Positions 33,976 to 42,904 of a stretch of DNA of 64,000 nucleotides are shown piece by piece; the stretch's first letter is position 1, and the number at the start of each line of letters is the position of its first letter. A program made the translations under genes and the position numbers. Where the stretch lies: positions 1,612,001-1,676,000 of the forward strand of contig NZ_CP101717.1 of NCBI RefSeq assembly GCF_030643825.1. The letters run 5' to 3'. The notes below the pieces were generated by a model. It did no database searches, was not told the DNA's origin, and saw nothing but the letters and a program-made list of their open reading frames with translations. This DNA is from Salinispirillum sp. LH 10-3-1. Its GTDB lineage: Bacteria; Pseudomonadota; Gammaproteobacteria; Pseudomonadales; Natronospirillaceae.

Positions 33976-34752
33976 TTAAAACTGAGCGCGTATGGCCCAC
34001 AAATCTGGAAACACAGGTTTGAATAGGGTGGTTTGCAAATAACCTACTCCTTCACTGCCACCGGAACCCATTTTGCTTCCAATGGTGCGACGCACCATTT
34101 GAACATGGCGATAACGCCATTCCTGCAAACCTTCGTCGAGGTCCACGAGCAGTTCCAGTATCAGTGTTAAGTCTGGTACTTGGTGATACACCTCCAGCAG
34201 CACAGCCTGCACACTCTCGTTTGGTTCGGTGGCGGCATTGCACACGACTAAGGCTTCGTCTGGAATGTTGTAGCCGCGGCGCGCCAGCAACATCAGAAGA
34301 TGCTGCCAGACGCTGGGCTGAGCCAGGCGCTCATTGAGCTGTTGCGCAGCTGGGCTGTTCTTCGGTTGGTGTTTCAACGGGTCCAGTCGTTTGTAGCCGA
34401 GCGCGAACTCGAAGGCGCGGAATTGATAACTTTGGAAGCCGCTGGAGGAAGCCAAGAAGGTTCTGAAACTGGCAAACTCCAAGGGCGTCATGGTCTCCAG
34501 TATATCAACCTGGCCAACCAGCGTTTTCATGATCTTCAGTATCCGCTGCAAGGTGTGTGCGGCGCGCGCAGTGTCTCCATCCGCCATCAGTCGGTTGCAG
34601 AAATCGATCTCGTGCAGCAACTGCTTAAACCAGAGCTCATAAGTTTGGTGAATGATAATGAACAGGGTTTCGTCGTGTTCTACGGGCTTGGACTCGGGTT
34701 GTTGCAAGCTCAGCAGCTCGTCGACTTTTAAATAGGAAGAATAGGTCAGCAT
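33976..34752 (-). CDS. kynA: Tryptophan 2,3-dioxygenase
   Basis: Heme enzyme of 258 aa that opens the indole ring of L-tryptophan to give N-formylkynurenine. The family N-terminus MLTYSSYLKVDELLSLQ is present. The substrate/heme region HDETLFIIIHQTYELWFKQLLHE carries the distal-site histidine, and SGFQSYQFRAFEFALGYKR follows. The end has GSGGSEGVGYLQTTL typical of the family. It forms a two-gene unit with the downstream kynureninase-like gene. No formamidase (kynB) is adjacent. Confidence 0.95.
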   Translation of the reverse strand: MLTYSSYLKVDELLSLQQPESKPVEHDETLFIIIHQTYELWFKQLLHEIDFCNRLMADGDTARAAHTLQRILKIMKTLVGQVDILETMTPLEFASFRTFLASSSGFQSYQFRAFEFALGYKRLDPLKHQPKNSPAAQQLNERLAQPSVWQHLLMLLARRGYNIPDEALVVCNAATEPNESVQAVLLEVYHQVPDLTLILELLVDLDEGLQEWRYRHVQMVRRTIGSKMGSGGSEGVGYLQTTLFKPVFPDLWAIRAQF

Positions 34753-34869
34753 GAGGCATTCGTTCGTTACAAGATGCCGTCAGCTTAGCCTGTATCGCTA
34801 CGATGGCGAAGCCATGCAGGCGTCGCAAACCGATCGGTGGTGCAAACTTTCGTGCACAGACAGCTATGG

Positions 34870-35727
34870 TCACTTATTGGATTCCTGCGGAGCCCAATCT
34901 GGGCGCTTCACCAGATGACCGATACGGTCTTGCCAGCGTTTGTTGGGCGCTGTGGCGTCGCGCAGCATATCGCGCCATTCATGAAAGGTGAGTGTTATGG
35001 GATTGTGGGTGCGCACCGGCTTCGTGATACCGTATACGCAGGGGTTATCGTCTTGCTCGGGCACAAAGGTGCCAAAGAATTTGTCCCATATAATGAGCAC
35101 GCCAGCGTAATTGCGATCGATGTACTCTGGATTGCTGGCGTGATGTACCCGATGATGTGAGGGTGTATTGAAGATGTGTTCGAGCACACCAAGTCGACGC
35201 ACAGCTTGAGTGTGTACAAAAAACTGATAGCCCAGATTCAGCAGAACAACCATGATGATGGTTTCGGGGGCGAAGCCTACGACAGCCATCGGTATCCAAA
35301 ACGCCCACATGCCGGCTACCGGGTACATCAGGCTTTGCCTAAACGCTGTCGAAAAGTTCAGGTGTTCAGATGAGTGGTGGACAACGTGGGCTGCCCACAA
35401 CCAACGAATTTGGTGGCTACAACGGTGGAACCAGTAATACAGAAAGTCTTGTAGCACAAAGGCGAAGGCGAGACTCCACCAAGTCATCGGAATGTCGAAC
35501 AACCGCCAGTCAAAAAACCAAGTATACACGCTGAGAATGGCAACGGCGGCAATGAGCTCGCCGACCTGATGCAGAAACGCTAGGGTTGCATTCGATACGG
35601 TGTCCTTCAAACTGTACTGTGCGTTGGTGAGCTCAGGGTGGCGCTGTAACCAACGCCATTCCCAAAAAATAAATAGGAAGAACACCGGTGCCAAGGCTAG
35701 CAATATATATTCTGGGTTGAATGACAT
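34870..35727 (-). CDS. Sterol desaturase/fatty acid hydroxylase family membrane protein
   Basis: 285-aa integral membrane di-iron enzyme. Histidine boxes are visible: WFHRCSH, HVVHHSSEHLN and HHRVHHA, with the spacing of the fatty acid hydroxylase superfamily. Several transmembrane helices are present (YILLALAPVFFLFIFWEW at the N-terminus, then two pairs). The substrate cannot be deduced; relatives act on sterols, fatty acids, ether lipids or carotenoids. It is divergent from an AraC-family regulator, which may control it. Confidence 0.88.
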   Translation of the reverse strand: MSFNPEYILLALAPVFFLFIFWEWRWLQRHPELTNAQYSLKDTVSNATLAFLHQVGELIAAVAILSVYTWFFDWRLFDIPMTWWSLAFAFVLQDFLYYWFHRCSHQIRWLWAAHVVHHSSEHLNFSTAFRQSLMYPVAGMWAFWIPMAVVGFAPETIIMVVLLNLGYQFFVHTQAVRRLGVLEHIFNTPSHHRVHHASNPEYIDRNYAGVLIIWDKFFGTFVPEQDDNPCVYGITKPVRTHNPITLTFHEWRDMLRDATAPNKRWQDRIGHLVKRPDWAPQESNK

Positions 35728-35790
35728 AGGGGAAGACTCTTTAACCTTGTTATATTAGGAATAATTATAGGATTAAGCAGCGTTTCTGCC

Positions 35791-35819
35791 TTGTTCTAAC
35801 ACGCCATTATTATTGTTCT
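35791..35819. promoter_or_regulatory. Direct repeat TTGTTCT in the hydroxylase-AraC divergent region
   Basis: TTGTTCT occurs at 35791-35797 and 35813-35819, 22 bp apart start to start, on the same face of the helix. AraC-family regulators often bind direct repeats at this spacing, so this is a candidate operator of the adjacent regulator. Only two copies and a short motif support it. Confidence 0.35.
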
Positions 35820-35840
35820 GGTACGACAAATAGGAATTTC

Positions 35841-36851
35841 ATGGAGCCGTCTCTCAGCGCACAGTATCTCAGCGGATTGGTCGATCACCTGGTGTTGCAG
35901 GGCGTCAACGTCGATCACTTTTTAGCGCCTTTCGGGGTGCAACGAGGCGATGTGGCAGACGGACAGAAGCGCTTCCCCGTGACACTGTACGAGCAAATGC
36001 TCGATGCTGCCGCTACCCAGTTAGAGGACCCGCACCTGGGGTTGCATGTCGGTGAAGGGATCAAATCTGGGCGCTATGGAGTACTCGGCTATGTCGTGAT
36101 GAGTTGTGCGACACTGGGCGATGCGATGCAACGCCATGCGCGCTATGAGAATCTGGTGAGCGGTCGTGGTCAAGTGACCTATGAGGCGTTAGGAGAGCAG
36201 GTGCAACTGCGTTGGGATTCAGGGGAGCCTGCGGCGTCTCGACAGCAAGTCGAAGACAATCTGGCCAGCTGGGTAACCATTGCGCGTTGGATTACTGGTC
36301 AGTCACTGGCGCCCACCCGTGTGTCTGTGCCCTATGCAGTCCCAACGGAACAGGCGCATGCAGAGTATGAACGGGTGTTTCGTTGTCCTGTTTTATGGGC
36401 GCAGGCCAGTGTGGCGTTAACCTTTCCCGGGCATTACCTAGGCCTGCCTATTGTGTCGCAAGACGCTGAAGTGCTGGCGATGATGGAAGCGTATGCCGAG
36501 CGCTTGCTGGTTAATCTCAGTGGCAATGATAAGTTGCAACGCGCAAAGGCCTTGGTGGCGGAACACCTCGCCAGTGGTGAGGTCACGCTGTCTTGGTTGG
36601 CGCAGCAACTGGCTACGTCAGAGCGTCAGCTCCAGCGTAAACTCAGCGAGGAAGGGGTGAGTTATGTGCAACTGTTAGATGACGTACGGCGAGATATGGC
36701 CGAGCGCTATATCCGTGATGACCAGCTGTCGCTCACGGATATCGCTTTTCTGCTCGGCTACGCAGATCAGAGCGCGTTTCAAAAAGCGTTTAAACGCTGG
36801 TTTGATGCAACACCGGGCCGCTATCGCCAGCAGGCTACTAACCGAACTTAG
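35841..36851 (+). CDS. AraC family transcriptional regulator (OruR/ArgR-like N-terminal domain)
   Basis: 336-aa regulator. The N-terminal ligand-binding region (about 20-205) matches the Arabinose_bd class found in OruR-type regulators (LGLHVGEGIKSGRYGVLGYVV). The C-terminal double helix-turn-helix includes LSWLAQQLATSERQLQRKL and the AraC signature SLTDIAFLLGYADQSAFQKAFKRW. AGGA precedes the ATG. It is divergent from the sterol-desaturase-family gene, the most likely target. The 3' end is 6 bp from the convergent TraB-family gene. The ligand is unknown. Confidence 0.92.
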   Translation: MEPSLSAQYLSGLVDHLVLQGVNVDHFLAPFGVQRGDVADGQKRFPVTLYEQMLDAAATQLEDPHLGLHVGEGIKSGRYGVLGYVVMSCATLGDAMQRHARYENLVSGRGQVTYEALGEQVQLRWDSGEPAASRQQVEDNLASWVTIARWITGQSLAPTRVSVPYAVPTEQAHAEYERVFRCPVLWAQASVALTFPGHYLGLPIVSQDAEVLAMMEAYAERLLVNLSGNDKLQRAKALVAEHLASGEVTLSWLAQQLATSERQLQRKLSEEGVSYVQLLDDVRRDMAERYIRDDQLSLTDIAFLLGYADQSAFQKAFKRWFDATPGRYRQQATNRT

Positions 36852-36857
36852 CTGCAA

Positions 36858-38057
36858 TTAGCCGCCGGTGAGCTGACCGAAAATACGGAATCCACCGATG
36901 TAGGTCGCCGAAGCCGAGCCCAGAGTTGCGAAGAAAAACACCAATAAAGTACGTGATACGCGGTTACGCCACCATCCACCTACTGTACTGACATCAGTAC
37001 GCAGGTGCGCGAAATCGCCAACCGTAGGTTTACGCGCAAAGATCTCTACCGCTGCCGCGACGAAGCCAGCCCCAATGGTGGGGTTTAATGAGGTGAAGGG
37101 CGCAGCAAAGAACCCGGCAATGACCGTCAACGGATGCCCGCGCGCAATTAGAATGCCGAAGGCCGTCAGCGTACCGTTGATCAGAACCCATTCGGTTACC
37201 AGGCGTAAGCCCAGTTCTGGTCCACGACTGAAGCCAATGGCAAAGCCAGTAATGATCAGGGCAGCAATAATCCAGGGGACATATTTCAGCCAGTTTGAGC
37301 CTTTTGGCACGCGTTCCAGAATCTCACGCTGTTCGCGCGGGTTGGTGGGTAGATGGCTGTGCAGATTGGTTTCTATGCCCGCCAAATGCCCAGCACCGAT
37401 CACGACCAACACTTTTTTGTAGCGGCTATCGCCGTTTTCCTCGGCCAAACGCAGCGCCATGTAGTGATCGCGTTCGGTGATTAACGCTTGGTAGAGGCCT
37501 TCGGATTCTTCGGCGAACTCGGCGAAGGTCGACTGCAATACGTCGCCTTCTTTCAAGCGCTCGATTTCTTCTGCCGAAACCTTCTCTTTGGATACCAGGC
37601 TACCGATGATGCCCGCGATCAGCTGTGATCGCTGCCACCAAGGGACACCGCGATAAACGCGACGCAAGGTGATGCCGATGTCGCGATCGATAACGAACAG
37701 AGGCAGTTCGGCGGTTTGAGCTTCTTCAATAGCGGCCTTCATTTCTTCACCGGGCGCTATGCCCGACTCATCGGCGACGCGCTGCTGAAATGCCCCCATA
37801 GCCAGATTGGCAGCGACCATACCCGCTTTGCCTTGCTTGATGACTTGAAAGAGGTCCATCTGGGCAATCTGGTCGGGCTCACTCATGGCCTGATAGCGCG
37901 CCGGGCACAGCTCTACCGCAACGGCGTCGAATTCGCCTGAACGAATCAGAGTACGTACTTCTTCGGCACTGGCTTTGGATACGTGGGCGGTGCCCAACAG
38001 GGTGTATTCAGTATCGTGCTTACGAACGATACGACGTGGTCCTGGTGTCGTCGACAT
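36858..38057 (-). CDS. TraB/PrgY-family membrane protein
   Basis: 399 aa. The N-terminal TraB domain contains the GTAHVS motif (TLLGTAHVSKASAEEV), the VELCPARY segment and VVIGAGHLAGIETNL. The C-terminal third is membrane-embedded, with helices such as WIIAALIITGFAIGF and LLVFFFATLGSASATYIGGF. In enterococci PrgY limits peptide pheromone activity; in proteobacteria the role is unknown, and a metallopeptidase-like function has been proposed for the fold. Start 38057 has GGAAG at good spacing; in-frame ATGs at 38087 and 38126 are alternatives with weaker sites. Confidence 0.85.
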   Translation of the reverse strand: MSTTPGPRRIVRKHDTEYTLLGTAHVSKASAEEVRTLIRSGEFDAVAVELCPARYQAMSEPDQIAQMDLFQVIKQGKAGMVAANLAMGAFQQRVADESGIAPGEEMKAAIEEAQTAELPLFVIDRDIGITLRRVYRGVPWWQRSQLIAGIIGSLVSKEKVSAEEIERLKEGDVLQSTFAEFAEESEGLYQALITERDHYMALRLAEENGDSRYKKVLVVIGAGHLAGIETNLHSHLPTNPREQREILERVPKGSNWLKYVPWIIAALIITGFAIGFSRGPELGLRLVTEWVLINGTLTAFGILIARGHPLTVIAGFFAAPFTSLNPTIGAGFVAAAVEIFARKPTVGDFAHLRTDVSTVGGWWRNRVSRTLLVFFFATLGSASATYIGGFRIFGQLTGG

Positions 38058-38166
38058 AGGAACTTCCGTGAGGCTGGCTGTGGTCATAGCGAATTCTTGG
38101 GCATCTATTAACTGCGGTGCGCGCATTGTACGCGAAAAAGCCAGAGCAAGGACAGCACCTAGAGGC

Positions 38167-39072
38167 TCAATCGGCGGCCCCTGACACACGCCTTACAAAG
38201 TTTAAGCCTTGGTCAATGGCGCGTTGCGAGGTGATAAATGCAGAGGCATGGCCACGTACGCGCATGACGTAAAGCTCATGTGGTACTCCGAAATGGGTTA
38301 GGGCATGTGCAAAATCGGTGCTGTGCTCAATGGGCACTAGACGGTCATTCTGCCCATGATAGAGAAAGAAGGGTGGGGCGTTGCTGTGCAGGTGCCACAT
38401 GGGTGAGGCCAAGGCATAGACGTCGGGGATTTCATGCGGTGTGCCTTGCAGGAACTGTTCGACCAGTCGGCCACCCGAGAACTTCAGGAGGTCGGTTGGT
38501 GTCCCCCCGGCAATCACAGCGATGGGGCGGGTGTTTGGGCCGCCATAGGGTGTGTTGAGCGTCGTCGGTTGATCCGCCACCGCAGCCAATAAGCTGACCA
38601 TGTGCGCGCCGGATGAAAACCCGGCGGCGGCGATGCGGTCAGTATCCAGTTGGTAGTGCTCAGCGCGGTCGTGTAGCCAGTGCATTGCTACCTGAACATC
38701 GTGCAGCTGGGCTGGAAATGGGAATTCAGGGGCAAAGCGATAGTCCACGTTGAAAACCGCGAAGCCCTGGCGGGCCATCCGACGCGCCGTGCTATTCATG
38801 TCTTGGCGCGAACGTGCTTCCCAGCCGCCGCCATGCACCAGCAATATGGTCGGGTGGGGGCCTGGCAATTCCGGAAGGTACAGGTCGCCATGCAGAGTCG
38901 CAGGCCAATCTGGAGGGGAGAAGATCAGTTGCTCAAGGGTGCGATAGCCAACCGGGCCACTGGGTTCGGTTACCTCGGCATTTACCAAGGCAGCTTCGGT
39001 TTGTTGTGTGTGTTGGGCACAACTGGCAAGCAGACCCGCTACCGGCAGGGCTATGAGGTAAAGCAGACGCAT
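38167..39072 (-). CDS. Alpha/beta hydrolase lipoprotein (acetyl-esterase-like)
   Basis: 301 aa. A lipoprotein signal with lipobox LLASC (Cys near 18) predicts membrane attachment. The alpha/beta hydrolase core shows the oxyanion motif LVHGGGWEARS, the nucleophile elbow AAGFSSGAHM (Ser), the acid Asp in YHGQNDRLVP, and the catalytic His in VRGHASAF. This resembles BD-FAE/acetyl esterase-type enzymes. Kynurenine formamidases of the AFMID type share the HGGxW motif, but the lipid anchor argues against that role. The ATG at 39072 is preferred over the TTG at 39087. It follows trmA in the same direction. Confidence 0.85.
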   Translation of the reverse strand: MRLLYLIALPVAGLLASCAQHTQQTEAALVNAEVTEPSGPVGYRTLEQLIFSPPDWPATLHGDLYLPELPGPHPTILLVHGGGWEARSRQDMNSTARRMARQGFAVFNVDYRFAPEFPFPAQLHDVQVAMHWLHDRAEHYQLDTDRIAAAGFSSGAHMVSLLAAVADQPTTLNTPYGGPNTRPIAVIAGGTPTDLLKFSGGRLVEQFLQGTPHEIPDVYALASPMWHLHSNAPPFFLYHGQNDRLVPIEHSTDFAHALTHFGVPHELYVMRVRGHASAFITSQRAIDQGLNFVRRVSGAAD

Positions 39073-39134
39073 TAGACGGTATTCCAAAGAAATTCTGATG
39101 GTGCTTTACCTACGTGTTTGTGGGTCGTTTAGAC

Positions 39135-40229
39135 TTACATTTTCTTGCTGAGTAGGATGCCAGCCTCTCTATGATGTGAGTAAGGGAACTGATCAAACAG
39201 CGCCAAGCGCTTTACTTCATGCGTACTGCTCAATGCTTGCACATTATCCAATAGAGTTTCCGGGTTGCATGATATGTACAGTATGTTGTCGAACTCGCGC
39301 ACCAACTCTACGGTGTCATCGTCGAGGCCAGCACGTGGCGGGTCGACGAACACGGTCGTGAAATTGTAGCGATCGAGCTGATAGTCCTTTATGCGGCGAC
39401 CTTCGCCGGTGCGCCAGCCAGTACTGAAGTCTTCGGCGGCCATGCGTCCGATGACCACGTTCTCGGTGCCATTTAACCCAAGGTTAATCTCTGCCGCGCG
39501 TACGGACGTTTTGGAAATTTCCGTCGCCAGTACCCGGTCAAACTGTTGGGCCAACGGAATGGTGAAGGTACCAAGGCCACAGTACAGTTCCAGCAGGTCG
39601 CCACTCAAGGGTTCCGCTTGCTGCAACGCCCACTCCAGCATTTTTTCGCACACTTGGGCGTTGGGCTGAGTAAAGCTATTCTCGATCTGTCGATAATGGA
39701 ACTTGCGCCCATTGACCACCAGACATTCGGTAACGTAATCACGGTCCAGCACAATGCGTTGTTTGCGACTGCGCCCAATGATCTGTATTCCTAGGTTATC
39801 TGCCAGTGTTTGGGCTGACTCTGTCCAAGCATCTTCCAGTTTCCGGTGATACACCAAGGTCACCAAGGCTTCGTCCGACAAGGTGGTTAGAAACTCAACT
39901 TGAAACAGGCGATAACGTAACTCCGGATCTTGGTGAATGGCTTCCAGCAATAACTCCATCAAACGATTGATGGTTTCGGAGCCAATCGGAAAATCAGGCA
40001 CTTCAATAGGGTCGCGCGGATTCTCAGGATCAAACATCGCGAAATAGCTGCGCTCACCCTCATGCCACACGCGGAACTCGGCACGCATGCGAAAGTGCGC
40101 GTCGGGTGAAGCATGAACATCAATATCGCCCTGATAAACGGGTAAGAATTCTTCGCGCAACTGCGCAAGCTTAGCATCCAATTGGGATTGGTACAGGGCG
40201 GGATAAACCTGGCCGGGGCGGTCTGACAT
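39135..40229 (-). CDS. trmA: tRNA (uracil-5-)-methyltransferase TrmA
   Basis: Makes m5U54 (ribothymidine) in the T-loop of tRNAs; 364 aa, the usual length. SAM-binding motif I is LLELYCGLGTFTIPLA. The D-P-P-R-A-G motif is VFVDPPRAGLD, and the catalytic nucleophile cysteine is in ILYISCNPETL. The N-terminal FRMRAEFRVWHEG segment is typical of TrmA. I chose 40229 because it yields the standard MSDRPGQVYPALY-like beginning; the extended frame to 40295 adds nonconserved residues. Confidence 0.95.
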   Translation of the reverse strand: MSDRPGQVYPALYQSQLDAKLAQLREEFLPVYQGDIDVHASPDAHFRMRAEFRVWHEGERSYFAMFDPENPRDPIEVPDFPIGSETINRLMELLLEAIHQDPELRYRLFQVEFLTTLSDEALVTLVYHRKLEDAWTESAQTLADNLGIQIIGRSRKQRIVLDRDYVTECLVVNGRKFHYRQIENSFTQPNAQVCEKMLEWALQQAEPLSGDLLELYCGLGTFTIPLAQQFDRVLATEISKTSVRAAEINLGLNGTENVVIGRMAAEDFSTGWRTGEGRRIKDYQLDRYNFTTVFVDPPRAGLDDDTVELVREFDNILYISCNPETLLDNVQALSSTHEVKRLALFDQFPYSHHREAGILLSKKM

Positions 40230-40324
40230 TGCGCAGATAAGCTCTATAACTGATGGAGCCCGAATACTACCGGAAAATGAAACGGAACTCATCACTCTGA
40301 ATTTGCGTGGCGGTTTCTTCGTCG

Positions 40325-40930
40325 TCAGCGCTTGCTGCCGCGTAATCGAGCATACGCAGACTGCACTTGGCGGAAGTGCTCGGCATTGCCACCTCGGTCA
40401 GGGTGATGCTTTTGACATAAGCGTCGATATTGTTGGCGAAGCCGGTCGGCGGAAATCGGTGGTTTGAGCTCCAGAATGGCCCAGTCGTCTTGCTCATGGA
40501 CAGGATCACTTAAGCGCCGCCAAAAATGATCCAGTTTCTCGTGAATGCTCTCCGGGGTTTCTCGATACAGGTTTTCAATGTCGAGATAGTATTCCTGCAT
40601 CGGGTCGGCAAGCGCCGCAAGTTGACGGATCGTGCTGGTGTGCTCATCCACGACCGCTTCCGTTCGCTGGGGTTGCAGTTCCACGCGGGTGGCAATGATG
40701 CTGATGTGCTCCCCAGTGCGGGCGGCCAGTTCCAAACGCAGCAAATGCAGACAATGGAACAACCAAAAATGACATTGAAATAAAGCCCAGCTGTCGGACA
40801 TAACGGGCTTTTTAAACGGCGTGTCAGGATCATTATGCAGCGCGGTAATGATATCGAACTCGCTGATGCCGAGAGGGTGCTGACGCAGTAAGGCTTCAAG
40901 TCGAGGCATCAGTTCATCGGCGGGAATCAT
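40325..40930 (-). CDS. DnaJ-related protein with C-terminal J domain
   Basis: 201 aa. The N-terminal two thirds match the DNAJ-related family (EALLRQHPLGISEFDIITALH, FQCHFWLFHCLHLLRLEL). A C-terminal J-domain keeps the HPD tripeptide (CQKHHPDRGGNAEHFRQVQSAY), which stimulates Hsp70 ATPase. A GGGGAGG Shine-Dalgarno precedes the ATG at 40930. Its start overlaps the DUF1853 stop by an ATGA, so the two are coupled. It probably acts as a specialised DnaK co-chaperone; the client is unknown. Confidence 0.88.
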   Translation of the reverse strand: MIPADELMPRLEALLRQHPLGISEFDIITALHNDPDTPFKKPVMSDSWALFQCHFWLFHCLHLLRLELAARTGEHISIIATRVELQPQRTEAVVDEHTSTIRQLAALADPMQEYYLDIENLYRETPESIHEKLDHFWRRLSDPVHEQDDWAILELKPPISADRLRQQYRRLCQKHHPDRGGNAEHFRQVQSAYARLRGSKR

Positions 40931-41952
40931 ATTGGCCTCCCCGCGGCGCATTCTTGATCGATGAATTGTTTGGCCTGCGCCAGCCAGTCATCAGGCACTA
41001 TGAACATGGCCTTGGGTGGCGCGGTTGTGGCAACAGTGGGCGCAAGCCATACCTGTACAGGAGCACGTTCTTTTAATAGGGACAGTAGCTCGGTGCAGAA
41101 GGGCTGCCAGCTTGGTTGATCCGGCCCGGCCAGCCATTCGCGCCGATCCAGCACCGCCAAGCGCTGATCGCGCAGTGCTTCAGTGGCGTCCGTAAGACTT
41201 AGCCATAATCCATCGGTTTCATGAGGGTTTGGTGTTGTATCGTCCACTCGCTGGGCACTCCCTGAACGAGGCCAGAAACCGCGTCCCTTAATGATTGCCA
41301 GATGTTCATCGGGCGGCTTATTGAGTCGTGCGACGATATCGGCATGGCGGCCCAGTGGAAGTTGATGGTGCGCCAAATGGTCGAGTTTGCGTTGTAAATT
41401 GTCTTTCAGTGATGGGCCTACCCAGTAGGTGTGGTTGCGGTGCTGCACCGCCAAATAAAACTTAACGGCAATTTCTAAATGCAGTAGATGCCGAGAATCC
41501 CGGTGTTGCAGCACAAAGTCAATTTCGCCAATGGTGCGCTTGTCGTTTGGGGCATCATCAAACACCACTTGATTGGCGAGACGGAGTTGCCAGTCTGGTT
41601 GATGTTGCAGGTAAAACAACCAAAGAGCTTCGAAGTAATGGCCTAAGCGGCGCTGTTGCAAACGGGGTAAGTCAGACGTCATTAGGGCTCTATCAGGAAC
41701 AGCGTCGACCCATTGATGCAGGCGGTGCTGATCTCCCACCTCAAACGCGGATGATGCAGACCAACGGTCGGCGCTGGAAATCGCCCACAATAGGTCGCGC
41801 CTAATCTGCGTGCATAAGTCCTGAGAGGATACCTGAGCTTCACCCGAGTCCGCTGTTTCAGGCGGTTGCTCATGGGCTTGGTCATTCGCCGGTTTATCAG
41901 CGGATTCTCTCGCCGGTTTATGGAACAACACGGTGTTATCTGTCTGATTCAT
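40927..41952 (-). CDS. DUF1853 family protein
   Basis: 341-aa cytoplasmic protein. The central segment GEIDFVLQHRDSRHLLHLEIAVKFYL is the DUF1853 hallmark, with acidic and lysine residues reminiscent of nuclease-like folds (D...E.K). The N-terminal 45 residues are low-complexity. The ATG at 41952 is the first before the conserved part that does not run into nadK. It is divergent from nadK, only 37 bp away, and is coupled to the DnaJ-related gene downstream. Biochemical function has not been established. Confidence 0.83.
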   Translation of the reverse strand: MNQTDNTVLFHKPARESADKPANDQAHEQPPETADSGEAQVSSQDLCTQIRRDLLWAISSADRWSASSAFEVGDQHRLHQWVDAVPDRALMTSDLPRLQQRRLGHYFEALWLFYLQHQPDWQLRLANQVVFDDAPNDKRTIGEIDFVLQHRDSRHLLHLEIAVKFYLAVQHRNHTYWVGPSLKDNLQRKLDHLAHHQLPLGRHADIVARLNKPPDEHLAIIKGRGFWPRSGSAQRVDDTTPNPHETDGLWLSLTDATEALRDQRLAVLDRREWLAGPDQPSWQPFCTELLSLLKERAPVQVWLAPTVATTAPPKAMFIVPDDWLAQAKQFIDQECAAGRPI

Positions 41953-41989
41953 TCTGTTATGCTTGGCGCAGACTATAGGGGGTAGTGTA

Positions 41990-42889
41990 TTGGAAACCTT
42001 CAGCTTTAACAAAATTGGCGTACTTGGCCGTCTTGGCAGTGACAGCGTGGTGTCTACCTTGCAGCGCTTACGCCACTGGGGAGCCGAAAAGGGTTTGACC
42101 CTACAGTTTGACAGTGAATTACAGAGCAGTATGGCGAACGGCAGTGCGCCTGTGGTGGCTTTTAGCTCGCGGCAAGCCATTGGCGAGTGGGCTGATTTAA
42201 TCATCGTAGTGGGTGGTGACGGTACACTGCTGGGCGCGGCGCGTGATATGGCGCGTTATGAAAAACCACTGCTCGGAATCAACCGAGGTCGCTTGGGTTT
42301 CTTAACCGATATCATGCCGCAGGATTTGCCGGGTGCGGTAGAGCGCGTATTGTCCGGCGACTACGTGATGGAGAATCGCTTCTTATTGGAGGCGCAACTG
42401 CTGCGCAACAACGAGGTTGTTGGCGAAGCCATGGCAATGAACGATGTGGTGCTGCACCCTGGGCAGTCTATCCGTATGATCGAATTCGAGCTCCATATCG
42501 ACAATCAGTTCGTCTACAGTCAGCGTTCCGATGGACTGATTGTGTCAACGCCCACCGGTTCTACGGCTTATGCGCTCTCGGCAGGTGGGCCCATTATGCA
42601 CCCGAGTCTGGATGCCATTGTACTGGTGCCTATGTTCCCGCATACCCTGACCAGTCGACCCTTAATGATCGACGCTGGCAGTGAAATTCGTATCGCCATC
42701 AGCGATAATAATGATTTGCCACCGCATGTATCCTCGGATGCGCAGAGTCACATGGAGACTCGCAACGGGGATGTACTGGTTATTCGTAGGCATCCGCATC
42801 GACTGCATCTTTTGCATCCGTCGGATCACAACTACTACGAAACCTGCAGAACAAAATTAGGCTGGGGCTCACGCCTTGGCGATGACTGA
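41990..42889 (+). CDS. nadK: NAD kinase
   Basis: Phosphorylates NAD to NADP; 299 aa from this start. The GGDGT motif is in IVVGGDGTLLGAARDM, the NE/D-like region in AMNDVVLHPG, and the glycine-rich substrate loop in SDGLIVSTPTGSTAYALSAGGPI. A TTG at 41990 lies 8 bp behind AGGGGG and starts ETFSFNKIGVLGR, the family beginning. An upstream in-frame TTG at 41963 lacks such a site. It leads a plus-strand run with DUF1315, DUF2797 and pepN. Confidence 0.94.
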   Translation: METFSFNKIGVLGRLGSDSVVSTLQRLRHWGAEKGLTLQFDSELQSSMANGSAPVVAFSSRQAIGEWADLIIVVGGDGTLLGAARDMARYEKPLLGINRGRLGFLTDIMPQDLPGAVERVLSGDYVMENRFLLEAQLLRNNEVVGEAMAMNDVVLHPGQSIRMIEFELHIDNQFVYSQRSDGLIVSTPTGSTAYALSAGGPIMHPSLDAIVLVPMFPHTLTSRPLMIDAGSEIRIAISDNNDLPPHVSSDAQSHMETRNGDVLVIRRHPHRLHLLHPSDHNYYETCRTKLGWGSRLGDD

Positions 42890-42904
42890 ATCAAGAGGTA
42901 CAGG

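Noticed and set aside
34803..34815. ATGGC-GAA-GCCAT hairpin upstream of kynA
   Set aside because: Short stem, no T-run, no competing structure seen; not enough to call an attenuator.
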